The translations under genes and the position numbers were made by a program. Positions 46,905 to 58,711 of a DNA stretch of 64,000 bases are shown here, piece after piece. Source of the DNA: Mytilus edulis. Taxonomy: Eukaryota; Mollusca; Bivalvia; Mytilida; Mytilidae. Where the stretch lies: contig NC_092349.1 of the NCBI RefSeq assembly GCF_963676685.1, forward strand, positions 34,888,293 to 34,952,292, given 5' to 3'. Below the pieces are notes generated by a model, which saw only the letters and a program-made list of their open reading frames with translations, had not been told where the DNA came from and made no database searches. Each line of letters begins with the position of its first letter. The first letter of the stretch is position 1.

Positions 46905-47054
46905 ATCAGTCATATAACATATCACGCGATTGAAAATGTAGAATGTTTACGTAGTTAATCATGTGATAGACAGAAATACCTTCCTTGTTGCATACAGTTG
47001 CAGAAATATGTTCCTGCGTGTCTGTTAATTATAAGTATAAAGACTCACTTCCAG
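46905..47054 (+). promoter_or_regulatory. Conserved upstream block of paralog 4: putative promoter plus 5' UTR exon
   Basis: It shares an ordered set of words with blocks at 33.05-33.21 and 52.21-52.36 kb: TTTACGTAGT, AATCATGTGA, AGAAATACCTT, CTTGTT-CATACAG, then an AGACT ... CCAG sequence followed by GTAAAT. The last is a good splice donor (exon end 47054, GT at 47055). No ORF is conserved. The E-box-like CATGTGA may bind bHLH-ZIP factors. The matching 3' splice site would be 49282-49283, an intron of about 2.2 kb. Confidence 0.5.
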
Positions 47055-47394
47055 GTAAATATATATATGAAAAGGTGAAATATATGCCTAAAATCTATAT
47101 TTTATGTATTTGAACAATTAAAAAAAAAAAACATAGAATGTATACATACATATCAAGTAAGGTGTGAAGTCAAGGCTCCACGTTAAACGCCGTACTTTGA
47201 CCTATAATGGTTTACTTTTACAAATTGTGATTTGGGTGGAGAGTTGTAGATCTAGTGAATATTTTGTTTGATTTGATTTATATTTTTGTTTTAATGTTTC
47301 TGAGTATGTTTAAAAATTGTGTCGTAGGGCGCCTGTCATTGACGACACCCTTCACTTCCGTTTATTAAAAAAAAAACGAAATAAGAAGATGTGG

Positions 47395-47575
47395 TTGGCA
47401 ATTGGACAACTCTCCACAAGAATATATATTTGTTATTTTACTTTTTGGTATCAGCTAGAATGTGACAGTTTTTATCAATTCGTACGATTGAGCTATGATT
47501 TTGACATTTGCCTAGCGACTATCCGTTTTGAATTTTCCTCAGAGTTCGGTATTTTGTAATTTTACTTTAACACAT
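47395..47575 (-). repeat. Repeat family R3, short inverted copy
   Basis: TTTTGGTATCAGCTAGAATG, GACAGTTTTTATC, TTTTGAATTTTCCTCAGAGT and ATTTTGTAATTTTACTTT. It matches the copies at 53.4 and 54.1 kb in the duplicated block. Confidence 0.65.
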
Positions 47576-47579
47576 TCCA

Positions 47580-49283
47580 TTTAGAAACACAAATGCTGTG
47601 ATATTTGAACGATAACATTCAATCAAATCGTTTATTAATATATGGCTAAACTCATAAGTTGGGTAATTGTCGATGAGATATTGTATGTTATATTTTACAA
47701 TTTATGTCTAATGTATTTCAATGACATTCTGGAGAGCATAGACCCAATTGAATATGCCTTAAAGATATTTATGTAATGAAGATCGGGAAAACTATATATA
47801 TTGGGGCTCGTGCAAGATAAGTTTAAAATTATTAACATATTTAACAAGAGAGACGGTAACAACTTTCAAATACAATTTATGATATAAACATAACTTTACA
47901 TATACGTTGTCACAAAATATCATTGAAATTGGCTTATGTATGAGGTAATTGTTAAACGAAAATTTTAGGGCTTTTTGCTACAGGAAAAAATAACCTTAGC
48001 TGTGTTTGGCAAAACCTTTCGAGAATTCATATCCTCAATGCTCTTACTGTTAACATATTTCATTTAAGAAATTGTTATATAATAGCTACAAGGATAAAGA
48101 CAAAAATACGAAATATACAAAAGATTCAAAAATTGGGATTAGGAAACATTGGAAACAAGAGCAGGGCTCTTAGATAAATCCGTCTCCCTAAATTCAAAAA
48201 TAAAATTAAAATCTATGAATACATGTTGAATAGCAAACGAATAAATATGTAACAAAATACATTCAATGCTCTTAAACCTCGCACTTAATTTTGTATTTCA
48301 CTTTTTTTATTCGGGCGTTACTGATGCACATTTTTTTTTTTTGGAAAACTCAACCCACGTAATTGCTGAGATTGATTTTGCAAAAATACAATTAATACAA
48401 TACAATTGTACTGTATTTTCTTACATGACAAACATTAAATTTTAAATGTTGACAAGAAAATACTACAGGTTGTCTTACTTTAACCTGATAAAAAATGAAC
48501 TCTGTGTGTGTCTGGTTAAAAAAAACTTTCCTTTCACAAACTGTCAGTATATCATAATTTGATCAATAAACAGCATCATACACATGAACCATAATACCAT
48601 TTCAATTTGGACATTTCGTACAACGAATGACGAATAAAGATATGTCCAAATATTGTATTTCATTAATTGAAAAATGAAGTTCTTTTTAAATAAAAAAAAT
48701 TAGGAACATAGGAATGTCACATGAAAAAATTAACGCATTATTGCACAATTTTTGGTAAAAAAAAAACATACCATCAATTGATAACTATTTAAATTTGGAC
48801 CAACTAAATGTCATTTTCATCACTGATTTTTATTCCTTGTTCTAATAGAAAAAAACATGCCGTTCAGTGATAGACATTTCGATAGAAGCTGACTTTGTCG
48901 CTCTTATCTAGGATATCTATTCCACTTTCCACAATTATCGTCAAAAGATAAAGGGAACTGGCTATATTGCTGTTATGACAGATTTATAAAGTATGTTTGT
49001 TAAGTTCATTGTTGAATTCATCATGTTAAATGCATACATGAGATATGCGATTTTATTCTAAAAAAAAAGCTATTAGTTTAGAGTATATGTAGTTCACAGA
49101 TTTAAGCATTATTTTCATCAATACGTTTATGAGATGTGCCAGCTTTTGAATTCATATTGAATAAAGGAGACGAATATGAAACTTGGCACAAAATTAATAT
49201 AGTTGTATATCTCGTAAACTTATAAACAAGTTAAATGCACATTTCTTTATCGTTTCGTAAAAACGTTTGTTTATATGTTTTAG
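47580..49283 (+). other. Proposed intron of paralog 4, partner of the 54.2-57.0 kb stretch
   Basis: Words such as GTCGATGAGATATTGTATGT, GAGAGC/GAGAAC-ATAGACCCAATTGAATA and GAGCTGACTTT-TC-CTCTTATC recur in order at 54.3-56.0 kb, so the two introns are homologous. Fragments of R1 lie near 47,967-48,060 and 48,300-48,330, split by about 200 bases. The stretch ends at the 3' splice site of paralog 4. Confidence 0.6.
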
Positions 49284-49285
49284 GT

Positions 49286-50977
49286 ATGGCGTCAAGTGAT
49301 CATAGATTCTGTGACATTTGCAATAACATTGACTTTACCACAGATGCTACTACGTGGTGTCCTGAATGTGACGAGAATTTTTGCAAAAAATGCCAAACTC
49401 ATCATGATGTAGCTAACGCAACAAAGAAGCATGAAACAATTTCAATTGAAAATGCAATGAAGCTTCCAAAATCTGTCCAATATATAAAGTACAACTGCAC
49501 AGATCACGATGAACGATTTGTTTACTTTTGTAATAACCATGAGCGGCCATGCTGCATCGAATGTATGAAAGACAACATACACCGCGGATTGTGTAGTTTT
49601 GTCAATGTGAAAACAGCAGTTAAGGACATAAAGCAGTCCCCGTCGTTTGTTGATCTACAAACAACACTGTCAGATTTACTGACAAATATAACAAGTATTA
49701 TTGAACATATAGGTGCAAATCTACAAGAGCTAGCGAAACAAAAAATAACTTGTGCAGATGAAATCAGACTAACAAGAGAAGTTATAAATGCGTATTTAGA
49801 TCAGTTGGAAAAAGATTTAAGAAATGAAATGGAAGAAACCTTTACAACGAAAGAACTTGAGTTACAAAATATGTTGGCAGATCTTGAATTGCGTAAAACT
49901 AAGGTTAATGAAATGCAGGCAAACGTGAATATCATTAACGACGCTGCGACAAATTTTCAAACGTTGATGTCGATTCCCGAGTTCATAAATTCTGCCCACT
50001 CTGAGGAAACAGTTTTACAGAGTTTAAGTGAAAATGAATCCTTCAACTGGAATAGTATTTCAGTCATCCCAACAAATATTCAGTCAATTAGAGATAATCT
50101 TACTTCTTTTGGAACAATGCGTATTAAGCGAAAGGCTTCTAATTTAAGCATGAAAGTTCAAAAGTCTCGACAAGCACAACTAACAGCGACTGACTTTGCC
50201 TCAAAAAGAATTGAGACAATGGAATTCAAAGAAGTATTTCAAAGTCAAATCCAAGATAACATGGGTAGGCATGAGATATTAGATTGTGGTATTTTACCAA
50301 ATGGTGATCTCCTTTTTTCTGATAGAAACAACAATTGTTTGTATAAGTTTGATACTAAAAGCGCATCGATAAAAATCGATTTGCCGTTTTTTCCTGCGCG
50401 ATTTGCAATTGTGGACCAAAACAGTATTGCAGTGACGTCAAACAACAAATTGCATATTGTAGAATTAGATACTCATAACATTTTAAAAACATTTCATTTC
50501 GAAAAAGAATCACTATTTGGATCAGTAATTATCTACGACAATAACTATATTATCGAAGACTTGGTAGGATACCAAATAATAGATTCGGATGGAAAATTTA
50601 TACAACAAATCCGAATAAAATTTGATGAGATGACTTATCGTGCTCCCGTGTGCTATGACAAAAAAATATATTTTGTGGATAATAAAAGTAGCAAGCTCTT
50701 CTGCTATGATTTTAATGGCAATAAGATATGGGAATTTCAAAATAAAAAACTGGCATCGCCTTACGGGTTAACATCCAATAATTCAAATATTCTATTTGTA
50801 TGTGGATACAGGTCAACTAATGTGTGTGCGCTGTCAGCAGATGGTAAAACATTTAAGGAAATTATTGGACCAAAGTCTGAACTGAAATGTGCTACAGCAG
50901 TTCATTACTGTGTGAAAAGAAAAGAGTTGCTTGTCGTTACAAAACATGGAAACTTTTTTGTCTTCTCTCACAAATGA
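49286..50977 (+). CDS. B-box / coiled-coil / beta-propeller protein, paralog 4
   Basis: A 563-residue protein from ATG 49286 (MASSDHRFCDIC), the same length as paralog 1. The frame is open upstream to 49235, but the matching stretch in paralog 5 carries a stop, and a 3' splice site (TATGTTTTAG) ends at 49283, so the upstream part is intron. Zinc ligands keep the exact spacing of paralog 1: C9, C12, C25, C28, C33, C36, H39/H40 and C71, H74 onward. Coiled coil spans about 110-240. The propeller has ILDCGILPNGDLLFSDR, APVCYDKKIYFVDNKS and ALSADGKTFKEIIGPKSE. It is very close to paralog 5, sharing both flanks, so the pair arose by recent tandem duplication. The proposed promoter and first exon are at 46.9-47.05 kb. 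No RING is present; partners are unknown. Confidence 0.88.
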   Translation: MASSDHRFCDICNNIDFTTDATTWCPECDENFCKKCQTHHDVANATKKHETISIENAMKLPKSVQYIKYNCTDHDERFVYFCNNHERPCCIECMKDNIHRGLCSFVNVKTAVKDIKQSPSFVDLQTTLSDLLTNITSIIEHIGANLQELAKQKITCADEIRLTREVINAYLDQLEKDLRNEMEETFTTKELELQNMLADLELRKTKVNEMQANVNIINDAATNFQTLMSIPEFINSAHSEETVLQSLSENESFNWNSISVIPTNIQSIRDNLTSFGTMRIKRKASNLSMKVQKSRQAQLTATDFASKRIETMEFKEVFQSQIQDNMGRHEILDCGILPNGDLLFSDRNNNCLYKFDTKSASIKIDLPFFPARFAIVDQNSIAVTSNNKLHIVELDTHNILKTFHFEKESLFGSVIIYDNNYIIEDLVGYQIIDSDGKFIQQIRIKFDEMTYRAPVCYDKKIYFVDNKSSKLFCYDFNGNKIWEFQNKKLASPYGLTSNNSNILFVCGYRSTNVCALSADGKTFKEIIGPKSELKCATAVHYCVKRKELLVVTKHGNFFVFSHK

Positions 50978-51419
50978 AAGTTTTGTTAAAAATACATTTT
51001 ACCCAATCTCTTTTGAAGACCACATTAACGTTTGAAGATAGCATACATTCATTTGGTGAAATATTTGGAAGTTTTCCAAAGTGTGAGAATATTTTAGCTT
51101 TAATCTCATGAACTCGTTTTACCAATCATCTCCAGACACAAAATAGATCTAAGCTATGCTTTGTTCTATGTCTACTTGTATATAATTTAGATGACCGACT
51201 AGTCTAGCAACTTCCATTGGATCTGAGTGCCGTGAACAATTTTTCAATTATTAATTAAATATTTTTTTCAATTTTTGGTACAATCGGGGAAAACGCGAGT
51301 ACTCTAAATGATTTTTAAAGTTATTTTCCACTTTGATAATTTCCACTTATATTTAAAGCACGTAAGTCTGTACTTTTTTAAGAATTTTAAACTAGTTTAA
51401 TAATAGGCTTATAATTTAG

Positions 51420-51490
51420 TACACCAGACGCACGTTTGATCAACATAAAACGTATCGGTAGCGCTGAGGGAAAACAGTTGAGATGCCAAA
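51420..51490 (-). repeat. Repeat R1, inverted and diverged
   Basis: ACACCAGACGCACGTTTGAT, then CATAAAACGTATCGGTAGCG. Confidence 0.55.
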
Positions 51491-51554
51491 CCAAACACGA
51501 AGTTGAAGATCATTTAAACAAAATGTCCCGAAAAATTGTTCAATACTGGGGTAA

Positions 51555-51770
51555 TATAAGAGTAAGAAGATATTGAATGATTGCAAGTTGGACAACTCTG
51601 ATCGAAAAATAACGGAAATTTCAATGAATATAGGTCACAACTCATAGAAAGCTATAAAGGGACCCGAAATGTAAAGTGAAAAACTATTCAATCGAGAGCC
51701 AATAGTCTGGTTAATTTTGCACAACAATACTAGTACACGAAAAAAAATATATAAAATGGCAACAAACGAA
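51555..51770 (+). repeat. Repeat family R2, diverged
   Basis: GTAAGAAGATATTGAATGAT, TTGGACAACTCTGATCG, AAAGCTATAAAGGGACCCGA and ACAAACGAAAACCA. Confidence 0.6.
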
Positions 51771-52206
51771 AACCAAAGAAGTATAATCTAAGGTAATATA
51801 TGTCTGAGGGTAGAAAATCCTCAGTGTTTTGAACAGGTTAACATTTAATACAAAAAATAATAGAAAATAAGTATAGCAATGATAATTTAAGTCAACATGA
51901 GAATGCAAACAACGGGACTGGTGATATCATCTTGGACCAAACGTCTACCAGCATGCAGTGAAAATTGGTTGTAAAACTCGTATAAACTGATACACAATTT
52001 TATGTCTACTTCACAGCTGAAAACTGACCAATCAAATAATTGAATTGAACCATATATTATAATACCAATGTTGTTTGAAACCGAATTTGAAAATCTCTTG
52101 ATCATATGAGATATGAGTATAGAATATCTTTTGGATATCTTTTATCATTTTATTTTAAATGGAATATTACCTCCTTTATTATATAAGTCCCATTTTGTGA
52201 GTTTCA

Positions 52207-52359
52207 AATTAAATAGCATTCATATAACACGTGGTTGACAATGTAACATGTTTACGTAGTCAATCATGTGACATAAAGAAATACCTTCCTTGTTACATAC
52301 AGTTTCAGATATGTTTTTCTGTGATTCTATAATTCAGAAATATAGAGACTAAAGTTCAG
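52207..52359 (+). promoter_or_regulatory. Conserved upstream block of paralog 5: putative promoter plus 5' UTR exon
   Basis: It aligns with the 47.0-kb block through TGTTTACGTAGTCAATCATG, AAGAAATACCTTCCTTGTTA and AATATAGAGACT, ending GTTCAG followed by GTAAAT (donor GT at 52360). The acceptor next to the gene is at 57034-57035. The intron would be about 4.7 kb and has accumulated repeats. Confidence 0.5.
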
Positions 52360-52554
52360 GTAAATATACATATGGAAAGGTAAAATGTATGCCTGGAATC
52401 TATATTTTATCTATTTCGACATTTGAAAAAAAAAACAACAAAGAATGTAAAACAGAATCATATTAAGTCGATTAAGTAATTTTTTTATCTTTCATTTGGA
52501 AACACAGATATTTCATACAGTAAATTTATGGGGCCCTTTATAGCTTGCTGTTCG

Positions 52555-52665
52555 ATGTGAGTCAAGGCTCCGCGTTAAATGCTGTACTTTGACCTTTTTT
52601 GGTTTACTTTTACATATTGTGACTTGGATGGAGAGTTGTCTCAATTACGTGTATACCACATCGTT
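52555..52665 (-). repeat. Repeat family R2-like fragment, inverted
   Basis: AGTCAAGGCTCCGCGTTAAA, TGCTGTACTTTGACC and TTGGATGGAGAGTTGTCTCA. A matching fragment at 47,160-47,240 lies at the same place in the duplicated block. Confidence 0.7.
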
Positions 52666-53129
52666 TTATATCTAGTAAAGATTATGTTGGATTTGGTTTA
52701 TATATTTGTTTCAATGTTTCTCAGATTGTTTAACAATTGTATCGCAGAACCAAATGACTGAGACTATAACAACTAGAGGTAAACGTACTGTCTACATCAA
52801 TGATTAAAACCATTACCGCATAGTTTGCCTTTGTAAAAGGGACGAAATGACAATTATATAAAATGATTCAAATGAGAAAATAACTGCCTGATTATATACA
52901 AATGTATAAACGAAAAATAAATATGATGTACAGCAAAAAAAGACAACCACTTAACATCTACTAAAATTGATTTGTGTAACATCCCATGAGCATGGGTGTT
53001 TACCCAATATAACATTTTATCTATATGTGCATATGAATATTACGTAAATGGATCACCAAGGAATGGTCAATCAATAAAACATGTCCTTGAAAGGTTATCT
53101 TTATATTGAAATTATCTTAACTATAATGT

Positions 53130-54250
53130 TTAGTGTACACATCGTTATCATTATAACGGATTTTTTTGCGACTGTCTTGTAAGTGGGGGATAAGATATCT
53201 ATAAGTTTAAATATCCAACGTTTTTGCCATATACGACAATATCAAGTCAGATATGACAGTTGTAGGCCGTTCGTTTGATGTGCGTGGACTTTTGATTTCC
53301 CCATTTGATTATGGACTTTCTACTTTAAATATCCGCGAGTTCAGTATATTTGTTATCTTACTTTTTTGTATAAGCTAGAGTGTGACAGTCTTTTATTCAT
53401 TCGTTCGATGTGATTGAGCTTTTTTTTTGCTATTTACCTTACTTTCCTGTGATTTATCAACGATTACATTCAAATTAAATTATTTACTAGTATATGACTA
53501 AAATTAAAGATAGGGTAATTGTCGATGAGATATTATATTTGAATTTACTAGGAATTGGGTATTTTGTAATTTTATTGTATACATATTGCAAATAAAAAGA
53601 AATGCTGTGACATTTACGATACTAGTAACATTCGATTAAATCATTTACTTTATATACAAAATTTAGTCCTGGTATCTATGACGAGTTTGTTTGCTAGTAT
53701 ATGACAAAAATAAACATTTGGGTACTTGTCGATGAATTATTGTAAGTTATATTTCACAATTTATGTCTTCATCTGTTAATAAGTGTCTATACACATGGTA
53801 CACTTTGTTGGGTTCTAAATCACTAAGTTTGAATCAGAAGGATGCATGGGTGTTCAAATATCTGTCACCATGAGCAAGAGTGGCAAGGAACTAGTTCACA
53901 CATCGTTATCAATATATCGTATTTTGTTTGTGACTGTCATGCAAGTAGGTGTTAAGATAGCTATAAAATTAAAAATCCACCGTTTTTCAATGTAAGAAAA
54001 TATCGAGTCAGATATGGCAGTTGTAGGTCGTTCGTTTGATGTGGGTGGACTTTTGACCTCGCTATTTGATTATGGACTTTTTGTTTTGAATTTCTCCGGA
54101 GCTCGGTCTATTTGTTATTTTACTTTTTGGTATCAGCTAGAATGTGGCAGTTTTTATTCATTCATTCGATGTGATTGACCTTTTTATTTTGCCATTTGCT
54201 TAAAGACTTGCCCTTTTGATTTTCCTAGGAGTTCAGCCTTTTTTTTTTTT
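53130..54250 (-). repeat. Two tandem duplicate segments containing R3 copies
   Basis: ACACATCGTTATCA, ATATCAAGTCAGATATGACA, GTTGTAGG-CGTTCGTTTGATG and GATTATGGACTTT recur at an offset of about 760-770 bases (53,130-53,440 and 53,900-54,190). This is a local tandem duplication within the proposed intron of paralog 5. The ends contain AAGAAATGCTGTGA words also present at 47.6 kb. Confidence 0.7.
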
Positions 54251-55346
54251 TTTACATATTGCATATAAAAGAAATGCTGTGATATTGAACGTTACATTTA
54301 AATTAAAAATTTATTAGTATATGACTTAAATTAAAGTATGGGTAATTGTCGATGAGGTATTATATTTGAATTTCATAGGAGTTTGGTATTTTGTACACAT
54401 TGCATATACAAAGAAATGCTGTGATATTTCAACGATACTAGTAACATTCAATTGAATCATTTACTAGTAAAGGACTAAAATTAAAAATAGGGTAATTGTC
54501 GATGAGATATTGTATGTTATCTTCAACAATTCATGTCTTCATCTGTTAACAAGGGTCTATGTACGTGGTTCACTTTGTCGGATTCGAAATCACTTAGTTT
54601 GAATCAGAATTATGCATAGGTGTTTAAATATCTGTTACTATGAGCTACAATGGCAAGGAAATGTAACGGTAGATGTTTTTATGTTTTACTTATTTGGCCC
54701 AAAATATTCATAAAACATAAAATCCTACCACATTTAGGCCTTTCTTTCGACATGTTGTGCCATGTTTCATTTATATGTTAATTAGTTGTCAGTGTGTTGC
54801 TATCTTAAATATGCAATTGATTTTATGTTTTGCCTGTCCGATACAACACCCTATTACCGGATATTGCTATTGTAGATGCAATAGGTAAATTTATTGAACA
54901 AATATGTGCATTTTATTGTAAAATTTATTGTATCTCAATAGCATTCTGGAGAACATAGACCCAATTGAATATTGTAGTGATATTTTTATTATGATCATAT
55001 CGGAAAAATAAATCATTTTTGGCTCGTGCATGACTAGTTTCAAATTATAAAATAAACGTGTTTAAAAGGAGAGAAGGCACCAACTTACAATTACAATTAA
55101 TGATATAAACATACGTTAACCCATATGTTGTCACGAAATATCAATGCAGTTGTCATATTTACAAATTTATTGTTAAAAAACATTGAATTTATCGCAGAAA
55201 ATGTTAGGTGTTTCTGCAACTGGAATAGATTACCTTTTTTGAGAATTTGGCTCTTTGACCTCGTTCTTAATTTTGTCTTTTACTTCTTCTATTCACGCGT
55301 CACTGATGCAATTTGTTTTTGAAAAACGCTCAATTTCAAATGAAAG

Positions 55347-55559
55347 TACTGTGGATTCATTATTATTCGTTGGATACCAATTTTCGTGGATTTCGTGGGC
55401 ACAGTCAAACCACGAAATTAAATATTCATCGAATGATAATTTTTCTATAGGTTTGTATGCAGACTTCAGCAAAACCACGAAATTAAATATCCACGAATAT
55501 GCAAGTTTTTTTTTAATCCACGAAAATTGGTACCCACGAAAATAAATGAATCAACAGTA
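55347..55559. mobile_element. MITE with inverted ends
   Basis: A 213-bp element: TACTGTGGATTCATTATTAT at the left and the near-complement ending AATGAATCAACAGTA at the right. ACCAATTTTCGTGGAT occurs on the left and its inverse on the right. Internal CCACGAAATTAAATAT words are repeated. No coding capacity. This MITE type is, from memory, common in mollusc genomes. Confidence 0.7.
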
Positions 55560-56737
55560 TTAGAGGTTGTTTTCCTTTTATCTGATGAAAATTAAACTCT
55601 GTTAGTGTAGCTAATAGTCTTCTTATACTTCCCTTTCACAAACCTTCGAAGTCATTTAATAAATGAACAGCATCGTACAAATGAAGCATAGTAAATACCA
55701 TTTCCTGTGGACATTTCATGTGATGAATGATGAAAAAAAATCAACCGACATATTCAATTTCAAATTAATAAAATGCAGTGATTTGGCATGAAAACCAAAA
55801 AGTTAAATGATTACATGTATGGCACAGTAAAACAAAATATTCATTAGCAATAACTATTTCTATTTGGACCAAGTTTTAAGTGTAACTTATATCAGGTATA
55901 GTGTTTAGAATAGAATATACCATTCAGTTGTTGATATTTCAATAAGAGCTGACTTTTTCACTCTTATCGAAGAAATTCATTAGGCTCTTCACAAATACTG
56001 TCAGAAGATAAGTAATCAAATGGGGCTAATTGTGTTGCTTAACGAAATGTACTTCTATTATGTCTCAGGAGTGCAAATAAGTTAAAATGAATGAAAAGTA
56101 TGTCTTAACAAAAGATCATACCGTCAAGCTTACATGTGCAGGGTTGTAATTGGAACTAGCTATATTGCTGTTATCACAGATCAAATTATTTATTGTAATT
56201 GATGAGATTTCAATAAAACTAACAATCATGTGGTTCGTTTTCCAATGCCACTCATGACACAGATTTGTTTTTATTAAACTAATTTCTGCATTCTTCCTTT
56301 TAAAAGTATACATATGATATAGGTGATTTTTTTTCGAAATCTACGAGTTAATGAAATATGTTTTGTACATAACACACATACACAGTCACTTCGATTAACG
56401 CATTATTTTCATGGCTTCATATAAGAGAAACTTTGGTATTTAAATTTCATAACGGAGACGAATATGAAAATTGACTCACAAGAACTAATCTATAGTTATA
56501 CCCCCGCTTAAAAAAAGTGGAGGTATACTGTTTTACCTCTGTCTGTCCAACTAACCGTAAGTTCAGATTCATCACTCAACAACTTCCTGTGTATCGAACA
56601 TTAACAACATTTTACACATGACATCCAAGTCGAAATTTCGTTACTTTTTTTCAGAAATTACATTACGAGGATTTCTGAAATTTGGTTTTAGGGTTTATAT
56701 AAGTAAGCTATACTGTGTGATGTGTTTTTTTTATTCA

Positions 56738-56870
56738 TCACTCAACTCAACTTTGTACTTGTTTGGCTTTAAAAATATTTTGATATGAGCGTCACTGATG
56801 AGTGTTATGTAGACGAAACACGCGTCTGGCGTACTAAATTATAATCCTGGAACCTTTGATAACTATCAAC
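56738..56870 (+). repeat. Repeat R1
   Basis: AACTTTGTACTTGTTTGGCT, GCGTCACTGATGAGTG, GACGAAACACGCGTCTGGCG and AAATTATAATCCTGG. It lies just upstream of paralog 5. Confidence 0.8.
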
Positions 56871-57037
56871 AGCTTCCTGTTTACCATCAAGTTTTTAGGC
56901 GGGCGGATTATCAATGAGCAATAGCTCGCATGCAGTTCACCAATTTTATATCTCATATACATTTCTGTAGACAAGTTAAATTTGTATTTGTCTTTTCGTC
57001 AATATTTTAGAAATACGTTTGTTTATATGTTTTAGGT

Positions 57038-58711
57038 ATGGCGTCAAGTAAATATAGTTACTGCGACATTTGCAGTAATAATTATGTTGCCACATATGCT
57101 ACTGTGTGTTGTCCTGAATGTGACGAGAGCTTTTGCAAAAAATGCAAAACACATCATGATGTAGCAAACGCAACAAAGAAACATGGAACAATTTCAATTG
57201 AAAATGCACATAAACTTCCAAAGTTTGTCCAAAACATCAAATATAAGTGCACTGATCACAATGAACGATTTGTTTATTTTTGTAATACGCATGAGCGGCC
57301 ATGCTGCATCGAATGCTTGAAAGACAAATTACACAGCGGATTTTGTTGTTATGTCAATGTGGACACAGCAGTTCAGGGCGTAAAGAATTCTCCGTCGTTT
57401 CGTGATCTCGAAACAACACTGTTAGATTTGCTGACAAATATATCAACATTTAGGAGAAAATCTTCTAGACTTAGCGAAACAAAAAGTAACTTGTGCAAAT
57501 GAAATTAAATCAACAAGAGAAGCTATAAATTCGTATCTAGATCAGCTGGAAAAAGATTTAAGAAATGAAATGGAAGATACCTTTACATGGAAAGAACTTG
57601 AGTTAAAACATCTGTTGGCAGATCTTGAATTGCGTAAAACTATGTTCAATGAAATGCATGCAGATGTGAATATAATACGAGACGCTGCATCAAATTTTCA
57701 AACATTCATGTCTATTCCCCAATACATAAAACATGCACACTGTGAGGAAGTTGCGTTACAGAGTTTATGTGAAAATGAATCCTTCAACTGGAATAGTATT
57801 TTAGTCAACCCAACAAGCATTCAGGCACTTAAAGATAATCTTACTTCTTTTGGAACAATGCGTACTAAGCGAAAGGCTTCTAGTTTAGGCCTGAAAGTTC
57901 AAAGGTCTCGACAAGCACAACTTACAGCGACTGGCTTTTTCTCCAAAACAATTGAGACGATACAATTCAAAGAAGTATATATCAAAATCAAATCCAAAAT
58001 AGGCCTGATATATTGGATTGTGGTATTTTACCAAATGGTGAACTCCTTTTTTCTGATAGGAGTAAGAAGTGTTTGATCAAATGTGATACTAGAAGGGTGT
58101 TTGTACATATCGATTTACCGTTTTTTCCTGTAAAATTTACAATTGTGGACGAAAACAACATTGCAGTTACGTCAGAAAAGGAGTTGCACATCGTAAAATT
58201 AGATGATCATAATATTTTGAAAATGAAAACATTTCATTTAAAAAAAGAAGTAGGATCAGTAATCATCTACGACAATAACTATATTATCGAAGACTTGGCA
58301 GGATACCAAATAATAGATTCGGAGGGATATTTTATCAAACATATCCCCATTAGATTTTATGATTCAGCCTATCGTGCACCCGTGTGCTTTAACAACAAAA
58401 TATACTTTGTAGATTATAAAAGTAGCAAGATCTTTTGCTATGATTTTGATGGCAATAAGATATCGGAATTTCAAAATGAAAAACTTATATGGCCTCATGG
58501 TATAACATCCAATAATTCAAATATTCTTTTTGCATGTGGATACAGGTCAAATAACGTGTGTGCCCTGTCAGTAGATGGTAAAATATTAAAGGAAATTATT
58601 GTACCAAAGACTGAACTGAAATGTGCTACAGCAGTTCATTACAGTGTGAAAAGAAAAGAGTTGCTTGTCGTTACAAGCTATGGAAACTTTTTTGTCTTCT
58701 CTGAGAAATGA
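57038..58711 (+). pseudogene. Frameshifted B-box / propeller gene, paralog 5
   Basis: The start, MASSKYSYCDIC, follows the same 3' splice site as paralog 4 (AG at 57034-57035), and both B-boxes are intact. Against paralog 4 there is a net 11-base loss near 57435-57470, just after LLTNI. This shifts the frame and stops translation at 57502 after 154 residues. The homologous coiled-coil and linker frame continues at about 57470-57985. A second net 7-base loss near 57980-58010 restores the original frame, and the propeller then reads cleanly to the stop at 58709-58711. The two losses total 18 bases. Outside them the reading frames are well kept, so the damage looks recent, or could be an assembly error or a polymorphic allele. 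AATAAA lies at 58758-58763. If translated as is, it would yield a B-box-only peptide. Confidence 0.8.

Noticed and set aside
49235-49285. 17-residue N-terminal extension of paralog 4
   Set aside because: The matching sequence before paralog 5 contains a stop codon, and a TTTTAG acceptor sits just before the aligned ATG.
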